DNA from: DATAWK01 sp036267255
GTDB lineage: Bacteria; Acidobacteriota; Terriglobia; Terriglobales; Acidobacteriaceae
Assembly: GCA_036267255.1 (NCBI GenBank)
Contig: DATAWK010000027.1
Location: 180,704 to 244,703, forward strand
Length of the DNA stretch: 64,000 nucleotides
Direction: 5' to 3'
Shown here: one piece after another, positions 27,752 through 36,154 of the stretch
Layout: every line of letters starts with the position of its first letter
Numbering within the stretch: position 1 is the stretch's first letter
Program-made: the position numbers and the translations under genes
Notes under the pieces: generated by a model
Told to the model about the DNA's origin: nothing
What the model saw: only the letters and a program-made list of their open reading frames with translations
Database searches by the model: none

Positions 27752-29031
27752 TACTCGTCATCCTCCATCACGTTCTTTGTCTTCCGCGCATCTTCAGAAT
27801 CCGTAGGCATCCAGAGTTTGATTGCGCCGCTTTCCCGCAAATTCGCAATCGCGGATTCCGTATATCCAAGCTCCTCCAAGATCTCAAACGTATGCTCGCC
27901 GATCTCGGGTGCAGGATTGCGAAATCCCCCCGGGGTGCTCGACAGTCTGGGACAGATGGTATGTACCGGTATCGAACCCATTTCCCGGTCTGGAAGCTCT
28001 ACGACGATGTTTCTTTCACGAATGTGGAGATCCTGCTCGATGTCCCGTATGTCATAGATCGGGCCCACTGTGGTGGATGCATTTTCAAAAAAGGTCAAGC
28101 ACTCGGCCTGGGTTTTTCCCGCGACGAAGTCCGAGAGGATGGCGTCCAGAGATTCTACATTCTCAAGGCGCAACGCATTAGTTTGAAACCGTGGATCCGT
28201 GATTAGATCGGCGCGACCTATCGCTCGAAACAGGCGTTCTGTCATCGCCTGCGTGGATGCGGAGAGGCAGAGCCATCGGTTGTCGCGAGTACGATAGACA
28301 TTCCGGGGTGCACTGTTCGAGGAGCGGCTGCCGGTTCGCTGCTTCACCGTTCCGGTCAAACGGTAATTTGCAGCCTGTGGGCCGAGGATAGAAACAAGAG
28401 GATCGAGGAGAGGAACGTCGATTACCTGACCGCAGCCACCAGAAACTTCAACGTTGCGGAGTGCGGCCAGGACACCGATGGCGCCATAGAGTCCCGCTGT
28501 CATATCTCCCAGATAGATCGGAGGTAGTACGGGTTCGCGATCGGAAAAGCCGTTCATCGAGGCGAATCCGGAAAGTCCTTCGACGAGAGTCCCGAAGCCT
28601 GGGCGCTGAGCATACGGTCCATCCTGGCCCCAGCCGGAAATCCGGGCGACGACAAGATTGCGATTTTCCCGGAGGAGATCTTCGGGAGGCAGCCCCATTT
28701 TTTCCAACGTGCCGGGACGAAAACTTTCCACCAGTACATTTGCTGTGGATACCAACTTCAAAAGAACTGCTTTTGCTTGAGGGTTTCTGAAGTCGAGCGA
28801 AATGCTTCTCTTGTTGCGGCTATAGGTCTTCCACGCAGTCGAGATGCCGGAGACTTTCCATTCACGCAAGGTATCCCCTGCATGTGGCTCCACTTTGATG
28901 ACATCGGCACCCATATCTGCCAGAACCATGGTCAGCGTGTTGCCCGCGACTAGCCGCGAGAGGTCGATAATGCGGATCTGGGAAAGAGGGCCTGGAGAGG
29001 AAGTGGCGGAAAGCTGCGCCAGGTTGAACAT
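27751..29031 (-). CDS. CaiB/BaiF class III CoA-transferase
   Basis: Family III CoA-transferase of 426 residues that moves CoA between carboxylic acids through an aspartyl intermediate. The N-terminal Rossmann-type part shows IRIIDLSRLVAGNTLTMVLADMGADV (core GNTLTMVLADMGADV), VIKVEPHAGDTLREW, and ISLDFRNPQAKAVLLKLV. YLGDMTAGLYGAIG carries the likely catalytic Asp. It overlaps the CitE-like gene by one base and starts 36 bp after the LacI gene, so the three look like one operon read away from the sugar locus. Known analogues with this partner are succinyl-CoA:malate and succinyl-CoA:itaconate/citramalate transferases. No hydratase gene for an itaconate route is present. Confidence 0.88.
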   Translation of the reverse strand: MFNLAQLSATSSPGPLSQIRIIDLSRLVAGNTLTMVLADMGADVIKVEPHAGDTLREWKVSGISTAWKTYSRNKRSISLDFRNPQAKAVLLKLVSTANVLVESFRPGTLEKMGLPPEDLLRENRNLVVARISGWGQDGPYAQRPGFGTLVEGLSGFASMNGFSDREPVLPPIYLGDMTAGLYGAIGVLAALRNVEVSGGCGQVIDVPLLDPLVSILGPQAANYRLTGTVKQRTGSRSSNSAPRNVYRTRDNRWLCLSASTQAMTERLFRAIGRADLITDPRFQTNALRLENVESLDAILSDFVAGKTQAECLTFFENASTTVGPIYDIRDIEQDLHIRERNIVVELPDREMGSIPVHTICPRLSSTPGGFRNPAPEIGEHTFEILEELGYTESAIANLRESGAIKLWMPTDSEDARKTKNVMEDDE

Positions 29032-29067
29032 AAATTTTGGCCTTTCCGTTTATGCGATCGGGATTAG

Positions 29068-30111
29068 TTAGCTCCGCCGTTTCGAGCGCGCAGCGCGCTT
29101 TTGCACGGACGGAGGGGCAACGGATTCACGAACGCGCAACTCGGTTTTGAGCACGCAATGCTGTGCCGGGCCTTCGCGCCCTTTGACTTGATCCAGCAAC
29201 ATCTGTACCGCGGTAGCGCCAAGCTGATAGCCGGGTTGATGGATCGTGGCCAGAGGCGGATCCATGAGTTCCGTGACATCGAGGTCGTCGAAACCCATTA
29301 CGGAAACATCCTGCGGGCAGCGCAGACCCAGCTCACGAATGGCCAGCAGGACGCCCATTGCCATGAGATCGTTCTGGGCAAAGATTGCCGTAGGTCGATG
29401 CCGCATCCGCAACAGCACAGTGGCTTTGGAATATCCCCCGGCGCGATCGAAGGTGCTTTCCTGAACATAGCCGGCAGCGATGGATATCTTCGCGTGCTTC
29501 AACGCGCGTTTAAAACCGGCGAGGCGTTCCTGAGCATTTGTCAGATGTAGCGGACCAGTGATGGCCGCCAGCCGGCGATGTCCAAGCTGGATGAGATATT
29601 GTGTGGCGCGAAAGGCCCCGTCTTCATTGGCAACCGTAACCGTATCGCCCTTCCAGTGACGAGGCATGCGGTCGAGACAGACCACAGCGGCTCCCGAACG
29701 TCGAAAGGACTCTACCTGCTCGCTCAACTTACTGAAGTTGGATGGAATGACAATGAGGCCAGACGGCAGATAGGTGCGGAGCTGGTTAAGATGTTCCAGT
29801 TCCTTGGCGTGATTATTGTCTGTGTTGCATAAGACGAGCCGATAACCGTTCGCGAATGCCACATCCTCTGCGCCGCGCACGACGGCAGGGAAGAAGGGGT
29901 TGGTCACGTCGGGGATGATCATGCCGATCATATTGGTCTTGTCGCGACGCAGGCCGCGGGCCAACGCGCTGGGCTGGTAACCAAGTGCTTCCACGGCATC
30001 GAGTACACGGCGGCGCAGCGGTTCGCGCACGCGGGCTGAATCGTTCATTACGTGCGAAACGGTGCCGAGGGAAACGCCAGCCATTCGCGCGATTTGTTTC
30101 ATGTTCGGCAT
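29068..30111 (-). CDS. LacI-family transcriptional regulator
   Basis: 347-residue regulator starting at the ATG at 30111, which begins with the family's MPNMKQIARMAGVS; longer in-frame extensions upstream have no support. The helix-turn-helix is at about residues 4-25 (VSLGTVSHVMND), the hinge helix at about 48-58 (YQPSALARGLR), then the periplasmic-binding-protein-like ligand domain (MIGMIIPDVTNPFFPAVVRG, AIFAQNDLMAMGVL, VSVMGFDDLDVTELMDPPL). It is divergent from the TonB-dependent receptor; the shared gap has a perfect palindrome just after the receptor promoter, which is the obvious candidate operator. The ligand is probably a sugar taken up by that locus. The CoA-transferase and lyase genes lie downstream on the same strand. 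Confidence 0.93.
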   Translation of the reverse strand: MPNMKQIARMAGVSLGTVSHVMNDSARVREPLRRRVLDAVEALGYQPSALARGLRRDKTNMIGMIIPDVTNPFFPAVVRGAEDVAFANGYRLVLCNTDNNHAKELEHLNQLRTYLPSGLIVIPSNFSKLSEQVESFRRSGAAVVCLDRMPRHWKGDTVTVANEDGAFRATQYLIQLGHRRLAAITGPLHLTNAQERLAGFKRALKHAKISIAAGYVQESTFDRAGGYSKATVLLRMRHRPTAIFAQNDLMAMGVLLAIRELGLRCPQDVSVMGFDDLDVTELMDPPLATIHQPGYQLGATAVQMLLDQVKGREGPAQHCVLKTELRVRESVAPPSVQKRAARSKRRS

Positions 30112-30368
30112 GTGCCTGTGGCGAAGCCTAGTGAGAACAATCGACAAGCTTGTAGGAGGAGTATAGCAAGGATGAAACGGTTCAAATTTATCCATTCCTG
30201 TGAGACTGGCATGACTGGCAGATATCTTGAAAGGGAAGCGAAGACCCATGCCGCCGGAAAGGCGGTACAAAGGCGGCATGCCCTCATACTGTGAACCACG
30301 GCTGTATTAGCAGTGGCCGGGTAATTTGGGCATTAGACGTGAAAATGATGGATCGAAAAATAATCATG

Positions 30369-30398
30369 TTGACAACTTACAAATCATGCTCCTATGAT
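30369..30398 (+). promoter_or_regulatory. Strong sigma-70-type promoter of the receptor gene
   Basis: TTGACA at 30369-30374, 18-bp spacer, TATGAT at 30393-30398. Transcription would start near 30405, about 57 bases before the receptor's GTG start. Confidence 0.75.
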
Positions 30399-30409
30399 CT
30401 GCTACGGAA

Positions 30410-30425
30410 TTTGAAAGCTTTCAAA
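30410..30425. promoter_or_regulatory. 16-bp palindromic operator, probable LacI-family site
   Basis: Perfect palindrome TTTGAAAGCTTTCAAA placed just after the predicted transcription start. TGAAA/TTTCA half-sites are usual for LacI-family regulators, although many have a central CG where this one has AGCT. The position would block the receptor promoter when the site is occupied. Confidence 0.7.
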
Positions 30426-30461
30426 AAATAGTTCAAGATTTTGTGCTTTAGGAGATTGGCC

Positions 30462-33400
30462 GTGAACCGAACAATTCGTGTAACTCTTTCCCTACTCGTG
30501 CTCCTGTTGATAGTAACTATCTCAGGTTGGGCACAGTTCGCTCAGCGAGGCGGTATCGCGGGAACAGTCTTCGACCCGACGGGCGCTGTAGTTTCTGGAG
30601 CGGAAATCACGTTGCGCGATGTTGCCCGGAATCAGAGCCGCCAAATTAAAGCCGACGCTACGGGCCATTTCGAATTCGATAATCTTACTGCCGGAACATA
30701 TCAACTGACGGTAACCCTCCCGGGATTCGAGACGGAAAAATCCGAATTGGTTGAGGTCAACCTCGGCGCGGTCTCACATTACGATTTCAAATTGCACCCG
30801 GGCTCCGTGCAACAGTCCGTAACGGTATCGGGTGCGGCGGTCGGTCTGGAGACTGACAAAACAAGCCTGGACACCAACGTTACTACGAAGCAACTCGAAG
30901 ATCTGCCCCTGAACGGACGCAATTTTACCTCCATCGCCGCTCTGGCGCCGGGAGTATCCACCTATCCGCAGCTGAATATTAACCCGGGGGGAACCTACTC
31001 CGTGGGCGCGATGTTCGCGATGGGTGGAACGCAAATTACTGCTGGCGGGGCATTCCAGGGTTCGCGGGACAACGGCTTCTACGTCAACGGGGTCAACATC
31101 AACGACAATTACGAGAGCAGCATCAGCTTTGAACCCTCCGCTGAAGCGCTTGGCACGGGAACGGTCCAGATCGAGGATTTCTCCGCCTCCGTTGGTCACG
31201 ACATCTCTGCGTTGATTATGCAAACCAAGGGAGGCACGAGCAAGTTTCATGGCGAAGCATTCGAATTCATGGAGAACGACGCCCTGAATGCCTTCAATCC
31301 CTGGGACAAGGCCAATCAAATTATTGCCGGGGTGCCTGCAGTCAAGCCAGTTTTGCGCCGTAACCAGTTCGGGGGCAACCTTGGGGGGCCTATCTTCATT
31401 CCGAAACTATTGCCTGGATTGAGGAACAAGCTCTTTTTCTTCGCGAATTATGAGGACTTCATCGAGCACGACGGCAATCAAGCGGTAACTACATCGGTGC
31501 CTTCCGCCGCTGAACGTACAGGAAACTTCAGCGAACTTCTCGGCAGCAATCCCAACCCTCTGCAACTGTATAACCCATTTTTCACCGCGTATAACGCGAA
31601 CGGAGTCAGTTCACGGCCACCAATTTTGAACAATCGCCTCGATCAGGCTAAACGCCCGAATGGATCGCCGTTGGTCGATCCAGGGTCCGCAGCGATTCTG
31701 AATGATCTCTGGCCGTTGCCAAACGTTCCGAATAAGCCGAGCAACGAGGTGAACTACGTTGCCTACCAGACTCCGGGCATCTCCAACTATCATATCGACA
31801 CTCGTTTTGACGCGAAAATCGACGCCAACGACTCCATGTTCGTAACCTGGTCGAGGTCCAGTGGACAGTCAACCCTAACAGGTGGCATTCCTCCCGACGA
31901 ACTTCATAACTTTCCCACTCAAGACCAGGCCTACCTGGTAACTGCAAATTACGTTCATATATTTACTCCGAACCTGACCAATGAGTTCATCTTCGGAACT
32001 GGCGACGGTGCTTTGGTGACCATGAGTTCAGGCCAATTCGCCTGGTATAACAGCAACAGCAATCCACTGAACACGCTATTTCAGAACACCGGCACGGGTA
32101 TAACGCACGGAGTATTGGCAGTGCAGCCTGTTAACTACACCTACGCCACTGCGGGCGCCGGTGAGGTATTCCGCGCAGAAAATGAGTCCTATCAGTATTC
32201 CGATAACCTCGACTGGGTGCATGGCCGCCACTCAGTGTCAGCTGGCTTCAACTACTTTCGGAAGAGCGAGATTGACTGGGACATCCAGCGAAATGTGTCT
32301 TTCGGAGGCTTTAGTACGAGCGGCGGCAATCTTGGCTATGTTGGCGGCGATAACATGGCAGACTTGGTGATGGGGCTTCCCAATAACCTGTGGGTACGTT
32401 ATACCGTCAACGGTGGAACCCCCACCTCGCCGGATTACAATACGGTCTTTCCTTATTGGGGCTTGTATGTGAACGAAAAGTTTCGCGTCAACTCAAAATT
32501 AACCGTCTCAGCGGGCCTACGCTATGACTTGAGCATTCCAGACTATACCCCCAATCCGTACATCGCTCCGTGCTGCGCCATCTATACTCCCACGCCGGAG
32601 GGTGGAGTGATGAAGTATCCGGGCATTGCTTCGGGCCTGCCGGAGCATTATCTGTCGGCTCCCAAGAAAGATTTCGCTCCCCGCATCAGCATTGCCTATA
32701 GTCCTACTCCTCAAAGGGTCATCCGCGCCGGTTACGGCATCTTCTATGACACGGGTGCCAGCCTGATATCCAATAATGTGGGAAATGCGAGCTATGGAAC
32801 AGCAGCCACAGTGAACTATAACGTGAACAACGTTACCCTGGGCGATCCGCCCGACACTCCGGCATTGAATCTATCGAACATCTTTCCAGCTCCGTTGAAT
32901 ACGACTCTGGGAACATTTCCGGTTTCAACAGGGAAGGGCCAGGGATACGTAGGGGCTGGCCAATTGACCTCGATCACGTACTATGATCAGAAATCGGTGC
33001 CGCTGCCCTACTACCAGCGCATGCTCCTTGATTTCCAGCAACAAGTGGGAAGCCATGATGTCTTCACCTTGTCGTACGCAGGAGCACAGGGCCGGAAGGG
33101 ACAGAACGAAATGAATATCAACCTGCCTCCTTATCAAACAGGATGGATATATGGTGGCGGCGGTGGGGACCCCACGTTCAACGCTGCGCGGCCCAATAAT
33201 GCCGGCAGGTTTAGCGATATCTATGTGATAAGGCCGAATTTGAACGCCTTTTACAACGCTTTGATCGTTCAATACCGGCATCAGTTCAGCAATGGGCTCC
33301 AGTTTATGAGCAACTATACCTGGAGCAAGACGGTCTCTGATTATCCTTGGGTTAACACTCTCACGAATAATGGCAGCTCGGGAGCAGGCGTCAGTGGATT

Positions 33401-34037
33401 TCAATACCCAAATCTCAATGACCGTGGCGAAGGGAACCAATCTCATCGTCATCGCTTCGTCTATAGCGGGATATGGGGTCCAGTCTATGGCAATACCTGG
33501 CCGGGATGGGCGAAGGTGGCGCTGACCGGTTGGCGTATCAGCGGGATCGGAACGCTGGAGTCGGGCGATGCGCTTACGGTGCAGAATGGCGGCCCCGGCA
33601 CCGCCTGTCCTGCCGGCGACGCTGGAACCAGCATCTGTCCCACAGGCTATGGTTCGAGCGCGCAGGACGGTGCAGGTTTTGATGAACTGAATGTTTCAGG
33701 CAATGCAAATATAGGCCATTTCAAGAAGACTTTTTCTCGCCAATTCGACACGTCGAAGTTTTCGGTGCCACGAATGAATGTTCGCGGAAACTCAGGCCTC
33801 GGAACAGTAAGAGGTCCTGGGCAGAACAATTTGGATCTTTCGATCGCAAAGACATTCCCAATTTATGAAACTTTACATTTGGAGTTTCGAGCAGATGCAT
33901 TTAATGCCTTAAACCACACACAGTGGACTGGTGTGAATACGACCTACCCCAGCGGCAGTACGCAATACCCTTTTGGACAGGTCAATGGGGCAAGAGAGGC
34001 CCGCATCGGCCAGTTGGGAGCAAAGTTGGTGTTCTAA
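30462..34037 (+). CDS. TonB-dependent receptor, Oar-like, with carboxypeptidase-regulatory domain
   Basis: Outer-membrane transporter of 1191 residues. The GTG at 30462 has AGGAG 7 bases upstream and leads straight into a signal peptide (LSLLVLLLIVTISGWA); the TTG at 30441 is rejected. Residues about 30-115 are the carboxypeptidase-regulatory-like beta-sandwich (GGIAGTVFDPTGAVVSGAEI). The plug follows (LPLNGRNFTSIAALAPGVS), then a long beta-barrel ending in a C-terminal aromatic-rich strand (ARIGQLGAKLVF). No SusD-like partner is adjacent, which is the acidobacterial pattern. It sits under a LacI-type operator and before a sugar permease, kinase and hydrolases, so its ligand is probably an oligosaccharide or glycoside. 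Oar-type proteins can also have adhesion or protein-secretion roles. Confidence 0.92.
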   Translation: MNRTIRVTLSLLVLLLIVTISGWAQFAQRGGIAGTVFDPTGAVVSGAEITLRDVARNQSRQIKADATGHFEFDNLTAGTYQLTVTLPGFETEKSELVEVNLGAVSHYDFKLHPGSVQQSVTVSGAAVGLETDKTSLDTNVTTKQLEDLPLNGRNFTSIAALAPGVSTYPQLNINPGGTYSVGAMFAMGGTQITAGGAFQGSRDNGFYVNGVNINDNYESSISFEPSAEALGTGTVQIEDFSASVGHDISALIMQTKGGTSKFHGEAFEFMENDALNAFNPWDKANQIIAGVPAVKPVLRRNQFGGNLGGPIFIPKLLPGLRNKLFFFANYEDFIEHDGNQAVTTSVPSAAERTGNFSELLGSNPNPLQLYNPFFTAYNANGVSSRPPILNNRLDQAKRPNGSPLVDPGSAAILNDLWPLPNVPNKPSNEVNYVAYQTPGISNYHIDTRFDAKIDANDSMFVTWSRSSGQSTLTGGIPPDELHNFPTQDQAYLVTANYVHIFTPNLTNEFIFGTGDGALVTMSSGQFAWYNSNSNPLNTLFQNTGTGITHGVLAVQPVNYTYATAGAGEVFRAENESYQYSDNLDWVHGRHSVSAGFNYFRKSEIDWDIQRNVSFGGFSTSGGNLGYVGGDNMADLVMGLPNNLWVRYTVNGGTPTSPDYNTVFPYWGLYVNEKFRVNSKLTVSAGLRYDLSIPDYTPNPYIAPCCAIYTPTPEGGVMKYPGIASGLPEHYLSAPKKDFAPRISIAYSPTPQRVIRAGYGIFYDTGASLISNNVGNASYGTAATVNYNVNNVTLGDPPDTPALNLSNIFPAPLNTTLGTFPVSTGKGQGYVGAGQLTSITYYDQKSVPLPYYQRMLLDFQQQVGSHDVFTLSYAGAQGRKGQNEMNINLPPYQTGWIYGGGGGDPTFNAARPNNAGRFSDIYVIRPNLNAFYNALIVQYRHQFSNGLQFMSNYTWSKTVSDYPWVNTLTNNGSSGAGVSGFQYPNLNDRGEGNQSHRHRFVYSGIWGPVYGNTWPGWAKVALTGWRISGIGTLESGDALTVQNGGPGTACPAGDAGTSICPTGYGSSAQDGAGFDELNVSGNANIGHFKKTFSRQFDTSKFSVPRMNVRGNSGLGTVRGPGQNNLDLSIAKTFPIYETLHLEFRADAFNALNHTQWTGVNTTYPSGSTQYPFGQVNGAREARIGQLGAKLVF

Positions 34038-34194
34038 CCTGTTTTGATGGACCGATGCCAAGCCACGCGTAATTGGTGCTTTCTTTAATTCGGAGTAAGG
34101 GAAGTTCCAATTGACAGTGTTCCTGTAACCATCGTGCGAATGGCCAAAGAACGAGATGGTTTGTCGCGTTTGTTCCAATCTCATGGGAGTTCTT

Positions 34195-35193
34195 GTGTAT
34201 CAGCCAGAGACGTATAGCATCGCTCTGTTCTTCATGGTTCTCAGCATGCTTTGTTGGGGATCATGGGCTAACACGGTCAAGCTATGCCCGCAATACAGAT
34301 TCCAGTTGTTTTACTGGGACTATGTTCTAGGCTTGTTTGCTGGAACATCTGTATGGGGACTTACACTTGGCTCCACAGGAGACACAGGGCGGCAGTTCAT
34401 CATAGATGTAAGTCGTGCGAGTGTGCCGAGCATTCTGTGGGCTGTTCTGGGTGGAATCATTTTTAACGCTGCCAATTTATTACTGGTGGCCGCGATTGAG
34501 ATCGCTGGATTGGCTGTAGCGTTTCCCGTGGGAATTGGTCTGGCACTGGTTGTGGGCGCAGTCAGCAGTTACATCCTGTTGCCGCGCGGGAATCCATTTC
34601 TATTGTTTGGAGGGATTGCCCTGGTCGTGGCTGCGATTGTTTGCGATGCCGTGGCCTATAGAATGCGTGAGCGAGAGCACCAGGCAATGAGCCGTCGTGG
34701 TCTGACGATCAGCCTTGTCGCGGGACTGTTAATGGGCAGCTTTTATCCTTTCGTATCGCACGCGATGAGTCTTACGCATGCGCCGGGACCCTATGCGACG
34801 TCGTTTTACTTTGTAGTTGGCGTGGCTCTGTGCGCCATTCCCTTCAATTATGTGCTGATGCGCAAGCCACTGGATGGGCAGCCACCAGTAGCGATGCGGA
34901 GATATTTTCAGGTTTCCGCTCGATGGCATGGATGGGGAATATTGGGCGGAGCCATCTGGTGTACCGGCGCGATTTTTAACTTTGTCGCCTCGCGCGCGCA
35001 TGTTGTTGGTCCTGCTGTCTCCTATTCCATCGGACAGGGCGCTACGATGATTTCTGCTGCCTGGGGTGTTTTCGTCTGGCGTGAATTTGCAGGCGCGGCG
35101 CCGCTTGCCAAGAAGTTGCTTGCGCTGATGTTTTTTCTTTTTATCCTTGGGCTATTTGCGGTTGCTACTGCGCCCATCATCGGAACTCATTAA
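34195..35193 (+). CDS. GRP/DMT-type sugar permease
   Basis: Inner-membrane carrier of 332 residues with about ten transmembrane helices, of the glucose/ribose porter branch (related to RhaT and plant ureide permeases) of the DMT superfamily. The GTG at 34195 follows GGGAG by 5 bases and starts MYQPETYSIALFF; an ATG at 34183 is an alternative. Family traits are SMLCWGSWANTVKLCP in helix 1, IFNAANLLLVAAIEIAG with AVAFPVGIGLALVVG in helices 3-4, and the repeated pattern in the second half (TGAIFNFVASRAHVVGPAVSY, core FNFVASRAHVVGPAVSY). The sugar kinase starts 25 bp downstream, so uptake of a free sugar followed by phosphorylation is likely. Confidence 0.82.
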   Translation: MYQPETYSIALFFMVLSMLCWGSWANTVKLCPQYRFQLFYWDYVLGLFAGTSVWGLTLGSTGDTGRQFIIDVSRASVPSILWAVLGGIIFNAANLLLVAAIEIAGLAVAFPVGIGLALVVGAVSSYILLPRGNPFLLFGGIALVVAAIVCDAVAYRMREREHQAMSRRGLTISLVAGLLMGSFYPFVSHAMSLTHAPGPYATSFYFVVGVALCAIPFNYVLMRKPLDGQPPVAMRRYFQVSARWHGWGILGGAIWCTGAIFNFVASRAHVVGPAVSYSIGQGATMISAAWGVFVWREFAGAAPLAKKLLALMFFLFILGLFAVATAPIIGTH

Positions 35194-35218
35194 CCACAGC
35201 GGAAGAGTTGAGATTGAT

Positions 35219-36154
35219 ATGCCAAAAGAAACAAGGCCAATTGTGGTTGTGGGAAGCATCAACATGGACCTGGTTGCCACAGCTGAAAAAATTCCTTCTG
35301 CTGGAGAAACGGTGCTGGGATCCTGTTTTGAAATGCACCCCGGAGGGAAAGGCGCGAATCAGGCTGTTGCCGTTGCCCGGCTCGGGTATCCGGTGCAAAT
35401 GATCGGGAAGCTGGGATCCGATTCTTTCGGGAAGCAATTGCTGGATCATCTGCAGAGTTCAGGCGTGGGGCTGACAGGTACGGAATGCGTGGAAGATGCA
35501 TCTGGAACAGCCATGATTCTCGTTGCTCCGCGTGGCGAAAACTGCATTGTCGTGAACTCCGGAGCCAATGCGCATGTGACACCGGAGTATGTGGAATCAC
35601 ATCTACATCTGATTCGCAATGCAGGCCTTGTCCTAACGCAATTAGAAATTCCTATCGAGACAGTGGAGTATCTCGCAGAAGCATGTTTTCGCGAGAGTGT
35701 TCCGTTGATCCTGGATCCAGCGCCAGCTCAGACACTCCCTCCGCAGTTGCTAAAACGCATTCACTGGTTTACTCCGAATGAAACAGAAGCGGCATTTTAT
35801 GTGCGCAGCGATATGGATGGATTGGCCAATGGGGTTCCGGGTTTGACCGCGCGCTTGCTTCTCGAGCAAGGTCCTGCAGGCGTGATTCTGAAAATGGGTT
35901 CGCGCGGCGCCTACCTGGCAGGCGATGGACTAGAACAGCAGTTGAATGCAATTGCTGTGGAGGCAACGGACACGACTGGCGCGGGAGATGCGCTCAACGG
36001 CGCGTTTGCGGTTGGCCTGATGTCAGGCAAGACTCCGGTTGAAAGTTTGCGCTTCGCTGTGGCTGCCGCATCCGTGTCTGTCACTCGTTCGGGAGCGCAG
36101 GCCGCCATGCCGACGTTTACTGAAGTAACGAGGATGCTCCATGGCAGATCGTAG
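35219..36154 (+). CDS. Ribokinase-like PfkB-family sugar kinase
   Basis: Cytoplasmic ATP-dependent sugar kinase of 311 residues starting at the ATG at 35219. PfkB signature 1 is HPGGKGANQAVAVARLG near residue 40 and signature 2 is DTTGAGDALNGAFAVGL near residue 250, with D256 in the position of the catalytic base. GSINMDLV near the N-terminus is the ribokinase type of sugar-binding loop. This makes ribose the default guess, but the adjacent hydrolases suggest that a hexose or an unusual sugar is equally possible. The gene overlaps the start of the next one by 14 bp. A longer in-frame start at 35147 would overlap the permease gene and is rejected. Confidence 0.88.
   Translation: MPKETRPIVVVGSINMDLVATAEKIPSAGETVLGSCFEMHPGGKGANQAVAVARLGYPVQMIGKLGSDSFGKQLLDHLQSSGVGLTGTECVEDASGTAMILVAPRGENCIVVNSGANAHVTPEYVESHLHLIRNAGLVLTQLEIPIETVEYLAEACFRESVPLILDPAPAQTLPPQLLKRIHWFTPNETEAAFYVRSDMDGLANGVPGLTARLLLEQGPAGVILKMGSRGAYLAGDGLEQQLNAIAVEATDTTGAGDALNGAFAVGLMSGKTPVESLRFAVAAASVSVTRSGAQAAMPTFTEVTRMLHGRS

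Noticed and set aside
34111..34116. A promoter (TTGACA) just before the permease gene
   Set aside because: No acceptable -10 hexamer at 16-19 bp spacing; the permease may be transcribed from the receptor promoter.
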